DNA of 18,728 nucleotides from the NCBI GenBank assembly GCA_964473355.1, contig CAYYOS010000036.1, positions 1-18,728 on the forward strand, read 5' to 3'. The notes beneath the pieces were generated by a model. It searched no databases and was not told where the DNA came from. It saw nothing but the letters and a program-made list of their open reading frames with translations. Shown here in pieces: positions 1 through 8,089 of the stretch; positions within the stretch are counted from its first letter, which is position 1; each line of letters starts with the position of its first letter. Source of the stretch: CAYYOS01 sp964473355. Lineage in GTDB: Bacteria > Pseudomonadota > Gammaproteobacteria > Burkholderiales > REEB80. Both the position numbers and the translations under genes were made by a program.

Positions 1-700
1 ATATTTCCCGATTATCGGCGGTCAGCGTTCCCGCAGGTTGCGCGAAATTGGAAAGCTGCAAGGCGTTCTTGATATCCTTAGCAGAAACTTGGTAGGCGTT
101 GAGGCGTTCAGCGTCTAAGATTACCCTCAGTACCCGGTTCTGCGCGCCAATTGTTGACACTTCGCGGGTGCCTGGAATGCGCTTTAATTCGGCTTCGGCG
201 GCGTGGGCGATTTGCATTAATTCATAGGCACCGCGGGTTTCGTCTTGAGTCCAGAGCGTGACGGCTACGATAGGCACATCATCAATGCCCGCTGGTTTGA
301 TGATAGGTTCACCCACACCAAGGTTGGGCGACACCCAGTCGCGGTTAGATTGTATGGTGTCGTATAAACGCACTAAGGCTTGGGTGCGATCTTCACCAAC
401 CTTGTATTGCACGGTTAAGATTGCCAGGCCCGGGCGCGAAACCGAATAAACGTGGTCAATGCCGGAAATTTGCGATAAGACTTGTTCGGCGGGCGTCGCC
501 ACTAGGGCTTCGACGTCTTGGGCGGAGGCGCCCGGGAAGGGGATAAAAATATTAGCCATGGTGACATTGATTTGTGGCTCTTCCTCACGCGGCGTGACTA
601 GCACCGCGAAGAGTCCGAGTAGCAAAGCAATTAAAGCCAATAAGGGCGTGAGTTGCGTATGAAGAAAAAATTTGGCGATGCGGCCAGAAATTCCCAGCAT
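1..700 (-). CDS. RND efflux pump inner-membrane permease, N-terminal part (cut by window edge)
   Basis: This is the first ~233 residues of a proton-driven RND transporter of the AcrB/HAE1 superfamily; the rest lies beyond position 1. The ATG at 700-698 starts two bases after the stop of the adaptor gene, so the two are one transcript and probably translationally coupled. The protein opens with a cytoplasmic N-terminus and a first membrane helix at about residues 13-32 (TPLLALIALLLGLFAVL). The REEEPQI segment follows, then the start of the periplasmic porter domain (FPGASAQDVE, TPAEQVLSQISGIDHV). The REEEP-type entry resembles HAE1-like multidrug pumps more than the heavy-metal CusA group, but substrate cannot be inferred from this portion. 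Known of the family: a trimeric pump working with an adaptor and an outer-membrane channel. No channel gene is visible here; it may lie beyond the edge. Confidence 0.9.
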   Translation of the reverse strand, partial: MLGISGRIAKFFLHTQLTPLLALIALLLGLFAVLVTPREEEPQINVTMANIFIPFPGASAQDVEALVATPAEQVLSQISGIDHVYSVSRPGLAILTVQYKVGEDRTQALVRLYDTIQSNRDWVSPNLGVGEPIIKPAGIDDVPIVAVTLWTQDETRGAYELMQIAHAAEAELKRIPGTREVSTIGAQNRVLRVILDAERLNAYQVSAKDIKNALQLSNFAQPAGTLTADNREI

Positions 701-702
701 CG

Positions 703-1728
703 TTATGACTTTTTATTCTTTAAGTAAATACCCGCTTTAATGGGTTCAGTGGCAACAATTTCTCCCGGCACCAACCCGGCTAACACTTCGATTTGATTTT
801 GTCCCGCAGCGTTACCCGGACGAATTTGCCGCAATTGAATGTCCTGGTTTTTCCCCACTACGTAGACCGCGGTTAACTCGCTGCGGCGAATTAAAGCGCT
901 AGCGGGAACGACTAATTTTTTGGCGGTGCCGGTAGCAAAATGTACCCGTGCAAACATGCCGGGGAAAACCTGCCGTAAATCTGCGGGTAAATCTAAGCGC
1001 ACGCGCACCGTGTGCGTTTTTGCGTCCGCTGCGGGCAAGATACTAATAGCGCCGGGCTGCACCCATTTATTTAAAGCGGGAAATTCTATGGAAGCACGCT
1101 TGGTTCGGCTGATGGCCGCGACTTTATATTGTGGGATGTCGGCGATGACGCGCAAATCGCGGGGATCAAATCCTGTCATTAAAGGTTTGCCCGGGGAGGC
1201 CATCTCGCCCAACTCCGCATGGCGGGCGGCGACTACCCCGCTGTATGGCGCGACAATGGTGGCAAAACCTTGGGTCGCGGTGGCGACACCCACGCCGGCC
1301 TGGGAAGCTTGGCTGGCGGCTTGGGCGGATTTATATTCGGCTAGGGCTTTATCCAACGCCGCTTGGCTCACAAATTTTTGTGCGAATAGCGCCTGGGTAC
1401 GATCATAGTTGGCCCGGGCATTTTGTAAGGTTGCTTGGGCTTGCGCCACTTGGGCCTGGCTACCAGCCACCGCCTGCGCCGCTTGCGCGGCATCAATGCG
1501 CACCAGTACCTGACCTTTTTTTACATAATCGCCGACATCGAAATTCAAAGCCACGATTCGTCCGGCGATTTGTGCCGCCACCGTGGATTGCTGCGCGGCT
1601 TCCACAACGGCTTCGCTGGCGTAGGTTTCATCGACTTGAGCATAAGCGACGACGTTGGTAGCAAAGGGTAAGGCGGCAAAGACGGGCGTAAAAGTAACGG
1701 CCGCCGCAAAAAAGACGAGAAATTTCAA
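703..1728 (-). CDS. RND efflux periplasmic adaptor (membrane fusion protein, HlyD/AcrA family)
   Basis: This periplasmic adaptor joins the downstream RND pump to an outer-membrane channel. In order it shows a signal sequence (KFLVFFAAAVTFTPVFA, then ALPF); a first lipoyl half-motif (AAQIAGRIVALNFDVGDYVK); an Ala/Gln-rich coiled-coil hairpin of about 60 residues; the second lipoyl half (TIVAPYSGVVAARHAELGE); a beta-barrel; and a C-terminal membrane-proximal region (KKLVVPASALIRRSELTAVY). Two starts are possible. An ATG at 1752 has no ribosome site and lies upstream of the transcription start predicted from the candidate promoter. A TTG at 1728 has AAAGGA six bases upstream and gives a cleaner signal peptide; I prefer the TTG. 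From the ATG the protein would be 349 residues, from the TTG 341. No lipobox cysteine is visible, so it is probably not a lipoprotein. It ends two bases before the pump gene. Confidence 0.9.
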   Translation of the reverse strand: MKFLVFFAAAVTFTPVFAALPFATNVVAYAQVDETYASEAVVEAAQQSTVAAQIAGRIVALNFDVGDYVKKGQVLVRIDAAQAAQAVAGSQAQVAQAQATLQNARANYDRTQALFAQKFVSQAALDKALAEYKSAQAASQASQAGVGVATATQGFATIVAPYSGVVAARHAELGEMASPGKPLMTGFDPRDLRVIADIPQYKVAAISRTKRASIEFPALNKWVQPGAISILPAADAKTHTVRVRLDLPADLRQVFPGMFARVHFATGTAKKLVVPASALIRRSELTAVYVVGKNQDIQLRQIRPGNAAGQNQIEVLAGLVPGEIVATEPIKAGIYLKNKKS

Positions 1729-1743
1729 TGCTTTTCCTTTAAG

Positions 1744-1781
1744 TATTAGCATATTCTAATATATATCGAGAGTCAGGTAAA
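1744..1781 (-). promoter_or_regulatory. Candidate promoter of the efflux operon with an inverted repeat over the -10
   Basis: On the minus strand TTTACC (1781-1776) and TAGAAT (1758-1753) are separated by 17 bases. The inverted repeat TATTAGAATATGCTAATA (1744-1761, arms TATTAG/CTAATA around six bases) covers the -10 box, a typical repressor position. No regulator gene is adjacent in the window. The repeat is seen directly; promoter and operator function are inferred. Confidence 0.45.
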
Positions 1782-1864
1782 GCGTGCCTTCTGTCGCATC
1801 GGGCATGGTAGCATGTGCCAGGCTAAACGCGCAGCGCGCTGCATAGTTAACTAGAGATAATTCG

Positions 1865-2302
1865 ATGCCTCACGACGATGCGGAATCCGGCGCGCGGAAC
1901 AGACGCTGCGCCGTACCCACAAAAATACAGCAATGCCTGGTCGAGATTTTTGGTGAAAGTGCAAATCACGTAACCATTATTATTGACCGACGCAAACTAG
2001 CTTGGCATTTTTGGCCGGGCGTCGCGGGTGCCACCACTCGCCGTGGGAAAATATTTATTAATTTTCCTTGCGGACAATTTTGGCGCGATCCAAAGTTTGT
2101 GCTGCATGAGTATTACCATGTCATACAGCAATGGGGCGTCGAAAGAATGAGCGTATGGCGTTATCTAGCGCGCTTTTGGATAAAAGAACGCGAAGCACGC
2201 CGCTTCGCCGAACAGAACTTAGATAGACTACAACAGTGTATGGTGCGCGCCGACTCTGCCGAGACGGTACCCGCTCAAAACGGCGATGAACGCCCGTTTT
2301 AA
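1865..2302 (+). CDS. Small HExxH-motif protein, putative zinc metallopeptidase-like
   Basis: This 145-residue protein is one I cannot name. Its central feature is VLHEYYHVIQQW (residues 80-90), an HExxH zinc-site motif (His81, Glu82, His85) followed by QQ, as in DUF4157-type and gluzincin-like minimal metalloprotease domains. An EREA segment 25-29 residues later (Glu108, Glu110) could supply a third metal ligand. No signal peptide or membrane helix is present, so it should be cytoplasmic. Before the motif are basic and aromatic stretches (RRKLAWHFWPG, KIFINFPCGQFW). The weak ribosome site (AGAG) makes the start uncertain. It is divergent from the efflux operon and converges on the TerC gene, so it is probably a single transcription unit. 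A peptidase role is inferred from the motif alone; a non-catalytic metal-binding protein is possible. Confidence 0.75.
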   Translation: MPHDDAESGARNRRCAVPTKIQQCLVEIFGESANHVTIIIDRRKLAWHFWPGVAGATTRRGKIFINFPCGQFWRDPKFVLHEYYHVIQQWGVERMSVWRYLARFWIKEREARRFAEQNLDRLQQCMVRADSAETVPAQNGDERPF

Positions 2303-2331
2303 GCTGGGTTGGCACGGCTAGGCGCGGGTCG

Positions 2332-3087
2332 TTACGCGTCTTTTTGCGGGTCCCGTAGTGTCTTATGCAATTTCACCGGCTTATGCTTTTTCCGCATACG
2401 GATGTTTAGCATTTCCACCGCCACCGAGAATGCCATAGCAAAGTATATGTAACCTTTGGGTACATGCACGTCAAAGCCTTCCGCCATTAACGTCACGCCC
2501 ACTAAAATTAAAAACGACAACGCTAAAATTTTTATGGTCGGGTGATTGTCGACAAAATCGCCGATTGATTTAGCGGCAAACATCATGACCGCGACCGCTA
2601 AGATAATAGCAATAGCCATTAATGAAACGTGATCGACTAATCCTACCGCAGTGATTACCGAGTCCAGGGAAAATACAATATCCAAAATCGCAATTTGCAC
2701 CAACACCATGCCGAGGCTTGCCGCAACTTTCGGGGTGTGCGCTTCTTCCTCACCCTCTAAGCTATTATGGATTTCGTGGGTGGCCTTAGCTAACAAAAAC
2801 AAGCCGCCGCCCACTAAAATTACATCGCGTCCGGATATCTCCTGTCCAAACAAGGTAAACCAAGTATCGGTTAAGCCCATTACCCAAGAAATCGAAAACA
2901 GCAAGGCCAATCGCGCAATCATTGCTAGGGCCAACCCGGCTCGACGCGCTAAAGCGCGCTGGGCAGCCGGTAAGCGACTGACAAGTATAGAAATGAAAAT
3001 GATATTGTCGATGCCCAGCACAATTTCCAAGGCGGTGAGTGTGCTCAATGCGATCCATGCTTCGGGGCTATTTAGCCATTCAAACAT
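2332..3087 (-). CDS. TerC-family integral membrane protein (YgdQ-like), probable metal ion exporter
   Basis: This 251-residue membrane protein has about seven hydrophobic helices and the two TerC signature segments: EIVLGIDNIIFISIL near residues 21-35 and ILDIVFSLDSVITAVG around 133-148. Their acidic residues within membrane helices are conserved in the family. TerC relatives are tied to manganese export and to loading metal into exported proteins; the substrate here is inferred only by family. The C-terminus is short and basic (RMRKKHKPVKLHKTLRD), without the CBS/CorC domains of the longer YoaE/YegH relatives. The ATG has GGAG six bases upstream. It is convergent with the HExxH gene across 29 bases and monocistronic by layout. 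Length matches the short TerC subfamily. Confidence 0.9.
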   Translation of the reverse strand: MFEWLNSPEAWIALSTLTALEIVLGIDNIIFISILVSRLPAAQRALARRAGLALAMIARLALLFSISWVMGLTDTWFTLFGQEISGRDVILVGGGLFLLAKATHEIHNSLEGEEEAHTPKVAASLGMVLVQIAILDIVFSLDSVITAVGLVDHVSLMAIAIILAVAVMMFAAKSIGDFVDNHPTIKILALSFLILVGVTLMAEGFDVHVPKGYIYFAMAFSVAVEMLNIRMRKKHKPVKLHKTLRDPQKDA

Positions 3088-3170
3088 TCATTGCTCCAAA
3101 ATTAGCTTAAAAAAATTGCTGTGTAATCGGCCGCGGGCGACCCTGGCAAAGGCCAGTTTAACGCAAGGCT

Positions 3171-3198
3171 ATCATAATCCTTCAACAAAAATTTTCCA
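3171..3198 (-). promoter_or_regulatory. Candidate sigma70 promoter for the TerC gene
   Basis: On the minus strand TGGAAA (3198-3193) and TATGAT (3176-3171) are separated by 16 bases, about 84 bases upstream of the TerC start. The -10 matches five of six consensus positions and the -35 four of six. The rest of the 3088-3325 intergenic stretch holds no gene I can support, only a short direct repeat at its far end. Confidence 0.35.
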
Positions 3199-3296
3199 CC
3201 CCTATCGTGACGGTAGAGGTTCCAGGACCAACAAGTCATAAACGAACCATTAACGTGCGTTGGACAATATAGGTGACCCTTTAGTGTCCATGATCT

Positions 3297-3325
3297 TAGC
3301 GGTGAAGTACGGTAGCGGTGAAGTA
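3297..3325. repeat. 13-bp direct repeat pair
   Basis: TAGCGGTGAAGTA occurs at 3297-3309 and again at 3313-3325, separated by CGG. It lies immediately downstream of the stop codon of the EAL gene. Function is unknown; it may be a small local duplication. Confidence 0.7.
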
Positions 3326-6300
3326 TTATAGCGAGGCTGAGTGGCTAAGGGCTCTCTGTTTTAACCAAACACTAAGCTCAGACGGGGGCAACGGCCGGCA
3401 AATATAGTAGCCTTGCGCTTCTTCGCAGCCCAACGCTTGTAATGCCCGAAGTGTCGCGGCATCTTCCACGCCTTCGGCGGTGACCTCGAGATTCAGATTA
3501 TGCGCGAGCTCGATGGTAGAGCGCACGATGGCGGCATTACGTGCATCCTTAAAATCTATGACGAACGATTTATCGATTTTAAGGTTGCTTACCGGCAACT
3601 CCTTGAGGTAACTAAGCGAGGAGTAGCCCGTGCCAAAATCGTCGATCGAGAATCGAACACCGTGTTCGTAGAGTTCGTTTAACTTCCGCTGGGACCCTAG
3701 CGGATCCAGCATTATTGCACTTTCCGTAATCTCAAAAATTAATTGCTTCGATGCAAGAGCCTCGGTCGACAATAGTTCCAACATCTGGGGTACAAATTCG
3801 CGATCCTGCAGGTTGCGCGCTGAAATATTCACAGCCATCGCGAGCTGTACTCCTTGCGCCTGCCAGCTTTTTACTTGTTGCAATGCTGTTTTAACCAGCC
3901 AGTGTGTCAGGGCGTCGATCAACCCCGTTTTTTCTGCGGCTGGAATAAATTCATCCGGGGGGAGAAATCCGCGCCGGGGATGCTGCCACCGCACTAGAGC
4001 CTCGACGCCGGACACGGTATTCGTTTTTAAATTCAGCTTGGGTTGAAAATGTAGCAGCAATTCGTCCTGTGCGATGGCAACACGTAGTTCGCCCATTAAT
4101 CCCAATTCCAGCGGATTGTAGTGATCAATCGCGGCGTCATAAATGACATGCGGGCGATGCTGTATTTTGGCAGCGTGTAGCGCCACATCAGCATGTTGAA
4201 ACAAAGTATCGGCGTCTATACCATGTTCAGGATACAAAGCGACGCCGACGCTAGCTTGCACGTCGAGTGGCACGCTAGCAACAATAAATGGCTCGTTAAA
4301 CGCTACCGTGATTTTGGCGGCGATCAACGCGATATGATGCCGATCGGTCAGGCGTGGTAGTAGCACCGCAAACTCATCCGCCGCTAACCGCGCCACCATG
4401 TCTGTATCCCATAAAATAGCCTTGAGGCGTTCCGCGACCTGAGTTAATACCTGGTCTCCGGTAGGGTGCCCTAAGGTGTCATTAATCTCGCGGAAGGTGT
4501 TAAGGTTCAAAAGGAACAAGGCCAGAGATTGTTGTTTTGCTTCAGCGTCCACCAGACCCTGCCGCAAACGTTCCTGTAGGGCCACGCGATTGGGTAAATC
4601 CGTAAGGGGATCGCGATAAGCCAGACGCGCTATCGTCTGCTCCGCACGCCGGCGCTCGGTAATATCCCGAACGAAAGCTTGTAGGCGGCCATCTGGTAGT
4701 TGTTTGGCGGTGACTTCGCATAACAAGAGTGAGCCATCTTTGCGACGCATCCACCATTCTGACTGAATAACGCTGCCGTCTTTGAGTCGAGCAATTTCCG
4801 CCGCAAGACGCGGCACTTCATCGGCGACAAGCGTGTCAGCAGCATTGAGCTTAAGTAACTCCTCGCGGGTATAACCCAATTGCTGGCAGCCCGCGGAATT
4901 CGCATCCAAATAATCCGCCTGAGCGTTGGCAATATAAATACCATCCGTGGCTTGTTCAAATATCGTGCGGAAGTGATCCTCGCTACGCTTCAGCGCGGCC
5001 TCAGCGAGCTTTTGCTCGGTGACTTCTCGAACTACCCCTCGCATTCTAAGCGGCTCTCCGCCTAATCCGAAAGTAAACTCACCGCGACCTGCAATCCAAT
5101 GCATGCTGCCATCTGGCCAAAATACGCGAAATTCATGGCTAAATGGCTCGCGGGTTTTCATGCAGTGAGTTACCTTGGCGTCAATGCCTCGCACGTCATC
5201 TGGGTGCAAGCGACTTGCGAAGGCTTCGTAGGTGCCTGCAAATTCGCCCTCTGCGAAACCCCACAGCTCTTCATGCCAACGAGACCAAGTAATATGGTTG
5301 TTGGGAATATCCCAGTCATATGTTCCCATCTTCGCCGCGTTTAGGGCTAGTAACAATCGGGTTTCACTTTCTCTGAGCGCATCTTGGGCTTTCTTGCGTT
5401 CTGTAATATCGGTATGCGTGCCTAGCATACGTAACGGAAGCCCGGCTGCTGTATATTCGGCCACGCGCCCACGCCCCTTAACCCAGACCCACGTGCCGTT
5501 TGTGTGGCGCATGCGGAATTCTTGTTCATAAACCCGGTTGGCGTCGCTGAAATGCGCTTGCAACGCCGCCAATACTTTCGGTTTATCGTCGGGGTGCAAA
5601 AGCTGCATCCAGGTTTCGAAGTTCTGCGTGAGTTCGTTGGGAGCGCGGCCGAGCATCGCCTCCCATCGCGGGCTGAAATAAACCATATTGGTTTGTATAT
5701 TCCAGTCCCACAGACCATCATTGGTACCCTCAAGTGCCAGATGCAAGCGCTCTGCCGTTTCAGCAAGGGCATTGCGCGCGATATCCAGTTCCTCGGTGCG
5801 CTGGCGCAGTGCCAGCGCTTCGCGCCTGCGCTGTAATGCAACATGTAAAAGCATGGAAAGGAGTGCCGCGCTTATAGCCAGCATGATCGCAAGCTCAATA
5901 GCCAAGCGATATTGGTATTGATACACATCGGCGTGATCAAGTTGTAGCCGTAGCAAGGCCTCGCCACGATAGGAATAGCTGATTGGCTGGTCTAAAAGCT
6001 CACCATGCTTCACACTTCCTGGTCGCTGATAGGTCGCCAGTACAAAGCCATTGAGGGTAACAAGTTGCAAGCGAGCGATGCGCTGGTTTGCCGCACCCCA
6101 TTTGCGCAACAGCGGTTCTATCTCTTGGTAGCGCCCAACATTTAACTCTCTCGCAACAAAGGCGGTAATCAATTGCAATTCCCGTTCTGTCGATTGCCGG
6201 GCAAGCGTGAGGTTGTTACTGAGCCCTTGACGGACAATTACCCACGAAGCCGTAGTTAGTGACATCAGTACCATCACCAATACCAACCACGGCCAATGTG

Positions 6301-6346
6301 CGGCAACGCCCGACTTAAGGCTCATGAATGTTGAGATGAACGTCAC
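3326..6346 (-). CDS. Membrane-anchored PAS-GGDEF-EAL protein, predicted c-di-GMP phosphodiesterase with degenerate GGDEF
   Basis: This 1006-residue sensor has a first membrane helix at about 17-38, a periplasmic segment of about 110 residues, a second helix at about 148-170 and a short coiled coil. Three PAS domains follow (about 205-315, 330-445, 455-570; DITERKKAQ and EVTEQKLAE linkers), then GGDEF (about 575-735) and EAL (about 750-1000). The GGDEF signature reads AADEF (655-659), and the first metal-binding Asp of the usual DLDxF segment is Asn614, so cyclase activity is unlikely. The EAL domain keeps EALVRW (782-), Asn840, Glu872, DDFGTGYSS (902-910), Lys923, Glu958 and Gln978, so c-di-GMP hydrolysis is predicted. 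The start is GTG, overlapping the binding-protein gene by 32 bases; an ATG at 6325 is an alternative. Neither has a clear ribosome site, which suggests coupled translation. It is the second gene of a two-gene unit. Confidence 0.92.
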   Translation of the reverse strand: MTFISTFMSLKSGVAAHWPWLVLVMVLMSLTTASWVIVRQGLSNNLTLARQSTERELQLITAFVARELNVGRYQEIEPLLRKWGAANQRIARLQLVTLNGFVLATYQRPGSVKHGELLDQPISYSYRGEALLRLQLDHADVYQYQYRLAIELAIMLAISAALLSMLLHVALQRRREALALRQRTEELDIARNALAETAERLHLALEGTNDGLWDWNIQTNMVYFSPRWEAMLGRAPNELTQNFETWMQLLHPDDKPKVLAALQAHFSDANRVYEQEFRMRHTNGTWVWVKGRGRVAEYTAAGLPLRMLGTHTDITERKKAQDALRESETRLLLALNAAKMGTYDWDIPNNHITWSRWHEELWGFAEGEFAGTYEAFASRLHPDDVRGIDAKVTHCMKTREPFSHEFRVFWPDGSMHWIAGRGEFTFGLGGEPLRMRGVVREVTEQKLAEAALKRSEDHFRTIFEQATDGIYIANAQADYLDANSAGCQQLGYTREELLKLNAADTLVADEVPRLAAEIARLKDGSVIQSEWWMRRKDGSLLLCEVTAKQLPDGRLQAFVRDITERRRAEQTIARLAYRDPLTDLPNRVALQERLRQGLVDAEAKQQSLALFLLNLNTFREINDTLGHPTGDQVLTQVAERLKAILWDTDMVARLAADEFAVLLPRLTDRHHIALIAAKITVAFNEPFIVASVPLDVQASVGVALYPEHGIDADTLFQHADVALHAAKIQHRPHVIYDAAIDHYNPLELGLMGELRVAIAQDELLLHFQPKLNLKTNTVSGVEALVRWQHPRRGFLPPDEFIPAAEKTGLIDALTHWLVKTALQQVKSWQAQGVQLAMAVNISARNLQDREFVPQMLELLSTEALASKQLIFEITESAIMLDPLGSQRKLNELYEHGVRFSIDDFGTGYSSLSYLKELPVSNLKIDKSFVIDFKDARNAAIVRSTIELAHNLNLEVTAEGVEDAATLRALQALGCEEAQGYYICRPLPPSELSVWLKQRALSHSASL

Positions 6347-7202
6347 TTACGAGAGCCCGCAAGCTGTCATAATCCGAGTCCACCGCCGGCACCAGCGCGG
6401 TCATGTTAGGGTGCAAAGCGTGCATAATCGATCGTCCCTCCGGGGTATCCTTTAACCGCGAAAACGCGCCGCGCAAGCTTACGACTAGTGAGGAGGGAAG
6501 TTTGCCGCTAGCCACAAAAACATGATCGGCCACCGGCGGTGTAACGGCGAGTGCCCTTAATCCTTTCGCAGCCTGATTTTCAAATACCTCCTCCTTCACC
6601 GCGCCGGCATCATAGTCCCCGGCTAGTACGCCGAGAACGACGTTGTTGTGCGAACCAAGAAACGCGTGATGAGCAAGCGCGCTCTCCGAGACGCCGGCTC
6701 GCTGTAATAAGTACTGAGGGACCACATGGCTCATCGTCGAATCCGGATCACCATAGGCAAAACGTTTTCCTTTTAAATCTACCAACGCCCGAAATGGGCT
6801 ATCGTGACGCACGATAATCACCCCGCGTAAATTGGGCTGCCCTTTTACCTCCTGGCGCGCCAAAAGCGGTTTTTTCCCATAACGTTCCACCATCCTGATA
6901 TACGAAGCCGGCCCCATATACGCAATGTCTACGCTGTCGGTACCGATTGCACGGATATGTTCCGCATACGTACGGCCCACGCGCAACTTTATTGGTCGGC
7001 CGGTAGTGCGCGTCAGGTAATCGGCAAGCGGCGTAAAGCGATTGACGAGTTCAGTGGTGGGCAGATACGGATGAACTGCGAGTATCATTGTTTCTGCGAA
7101 AACGCGTGACGATGCGGCTAGGAACAACAACAATCCAACCACGCCGATTGCTAAGCCCGTGGCTGCCGGGACAGATGATGTGGTGTTAGGCTGGTGAGTC
7201 AT
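6315..7202 (-). CDS. PhnD-like periplasmic substrate-binding protein
   Basis: This is a periplasmic binding protein of the phosphate/phosphite/phosphonate (PhnD) type, about 295 residues. It has a long N-terminal signal peptide (GLAIGVVGLLLFLAASSRVFA, cleavage before ETMILAV). Family hallmarks follow: FTPLADYLTRTTGRPIKLRV, then DIAYMGPASYIRM, then DLKGKRFAYGDPDSTMSHVVPQYLL, then VLAGDYDAGAVKEEVF. The ATG at 7202-7200 has GGAG (7212-7209) six bases upstream. An in-frame TTG four codons earlier overlaps that ribosome site and is rejected. No ABC permease or ATPase gene is adjacent; instead the gene overlaps the PAS-GGDEF-EAL gene. I infer that it serves as the ligand-sensing subunit of that signalling protein rather than a transporter component. 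The ligand is unknown. Confidence 0.88.
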   Translation of the reverse strand: MTHQPNTTSSVPAATGLAIGVVGLLLFLAASSRVFAETMILAVHPYLPTTELVNRFTPLADYLTRTTGRPIKLRVGRTYAEHIRAIGTDSVDIAYMGPASYIRMVERYGKKPLLARQEVKGQPNLRGVIIVRHDSPFRALVDLKGKRFAYGDPDSTMSHVVPQYLLQRAGVSESALAHHAFLGSHNNVVLGVLAGDYDAGAVKEEVFENQAAKGLRALAVTPPVADHVFVASGKLPSSLVVSLRGAFSRLKDTPEGRSIMHALHPNMTALVPAVDSDYDSLRALVSDVHLNIHEP

Positions 7203-7537
7203 ATCGCGCTCCAATAGGGAACCAGCTGCTATTTTTGTCTCCTCGTCCGCCAGGGCGGACGAGAAGAGGTAAGGCCTACCTCTATCGAGACTTCTTATTA
7301 TTTAAGCTTCACCTCGTCTCAGCGGCAGCTTAACGTCGCATCAAACTACTTGCACCGGAGCTTGTGCAGGATGTCCTAAGATAGAAAATCCTACTCCAAA
7401 TGGGGGCGAGGTGCATTTTATGATATTAGCACGTTGGTATGTATTTATCATGAACTGGACGCGGCAGCTAAGGAAGGCGAGAAACTTCTCTGAAACCCGA
7501 AAGAGATTCGCTCACCTCTATCTACTTTTTACCGGGC
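7203..7537. other. 335-bp intergenic stretch
   Basis: This separates the PhnD-like gene from the FMN reductase gene. It holds a 10-bp perfect hairpin (7242-7263) and a spaced inverted repeat TTAAGCT/AGCTTAA (7302-7308 and 7327-7333). A short open stretch on the plus strand around 7411 has no recognisable product. No convincing promoter or riboswitch was found, although the promoter for the two-gene signalling unit should lie here. Confidence 0.6.
7242..7263 (-). repeat. Hairpin in the leader of the PhnD-like gene
   Basis: CTCGTCCGCC and GGCGGACGAG form a perfect 10-bp stem with a two-base centre, about 30 bases upstream of the ribosome site. No T-run follows on either strand, so it is not a standard intrinsic terminator. 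An mRNA structure or a DNA operator is possible. Confidence 0.6.
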
Positions 7538-8089
7538 CTACGCCGCGAATTTTTTCACCCAAGCGACATAGTGGTCTACCCATTTTTGCAAGAATTTTTT
7601 ACTGTCGGCGCCAATGTTTCCGCCTTCGTCAAAAAAATTTTCCTTGGCATGCATAAACGCTTCCGGTTGGCCCATTGTAGGGACGTCTAGATACGCCAAT
7701 ATATTGCGCAAGTGTTGTTGCGCCATGGACGTTCCCATCGCGCCAATAGACACGCCAATTACCCCACCCGGCTTTCCCGCCCAGGCATTTTGCCCATAAG
7801 GACGGGACGCATGGTCCAGCGCATTTTTTAGGACACCAGGAATCGAGCGATTGTATTCGGGCGTAAGAAAGAGTAGCCCTTGCGCCGTATTGATTTCATT
7901 TTTTAGCCGCTTGACGGAGTCCGCGGGGTTGCCATCGTCATCTTGATTGTAAAGCGGCAAGTCGCCGATTTGTAATTGCTTAAATGAGAATTCCGCCGGT
8001 GCTAATTTCGCAATAGCAGTTGCTAGTTTACGGTTGATTGAATCCTTGCGTAGACTGCCGACGATAACGGCGATCTGGTACTGGTTCAT
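7538..8089 (-). CDS. NADPH-dependent FMN reductase (ChrR/YieF-like quinone/chromate reductase family)
   Basis: This 183-residue flavodoxin-fold oxidoreductase has the FMN phosphate-binding loop GSLRKDSINRKL at residues 11-22 and the conserved TPEYNRSIPGVLKNALDH at 76-93, followed by GKPGGVIGVSIGAMG. Family members reduce FMN, quinones, azo compounds or chromate with NAD(P)H and protect against quinone or oxidative stress. Cytosolic, with no signal peptide. The ATG is preceded by AAGGGA at good spacing. It is the last gene of a co-directional run (GST, membrane proteins, globin), though a 110-base gap to the GST gene leaves room for its own promoter. The exact substrate is not determinable. 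Confidence 0.92.
   Translation of the reverse strand: MNQYQIAVIVGSLRKDSINRKLATAIAKLAPAEFSFKQLQIGDLPLYNQDDDGNPADSVKRLKNEINTAQGLLFLTPEYNRSIPGVLKNALDHASRPYGQNAWAGKPGGVIGVSIGAMGTSMAQQHLRNILAYLDVPTMGQPEAFMHAKENFFDEGGNIGADSKKFLQKWVDHYVAWVKKFAA

Noticed and set aside
920..1661. Plus-strand reading frames opposite the adaptor gene
   Set aside because: They are antisense shadows of a clear membrane-fusion-protein gene.
6315..7214. TTG start at 7214 for the PhnD-like gene
   Set aside because: That TTG overlaps the GGAG ribosome site of the ATG at 7202, so the ATG is the better start.
7411..7656. 81-residue plus-strand reading frame running into the FMN reductase gene
   Set aside because: It has no recognisable domain, overlaps a certain gene antisense, and its composition looks non-coding. 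A short YHELDAAAKEGEKLL stretch in another frame was also too short to support.
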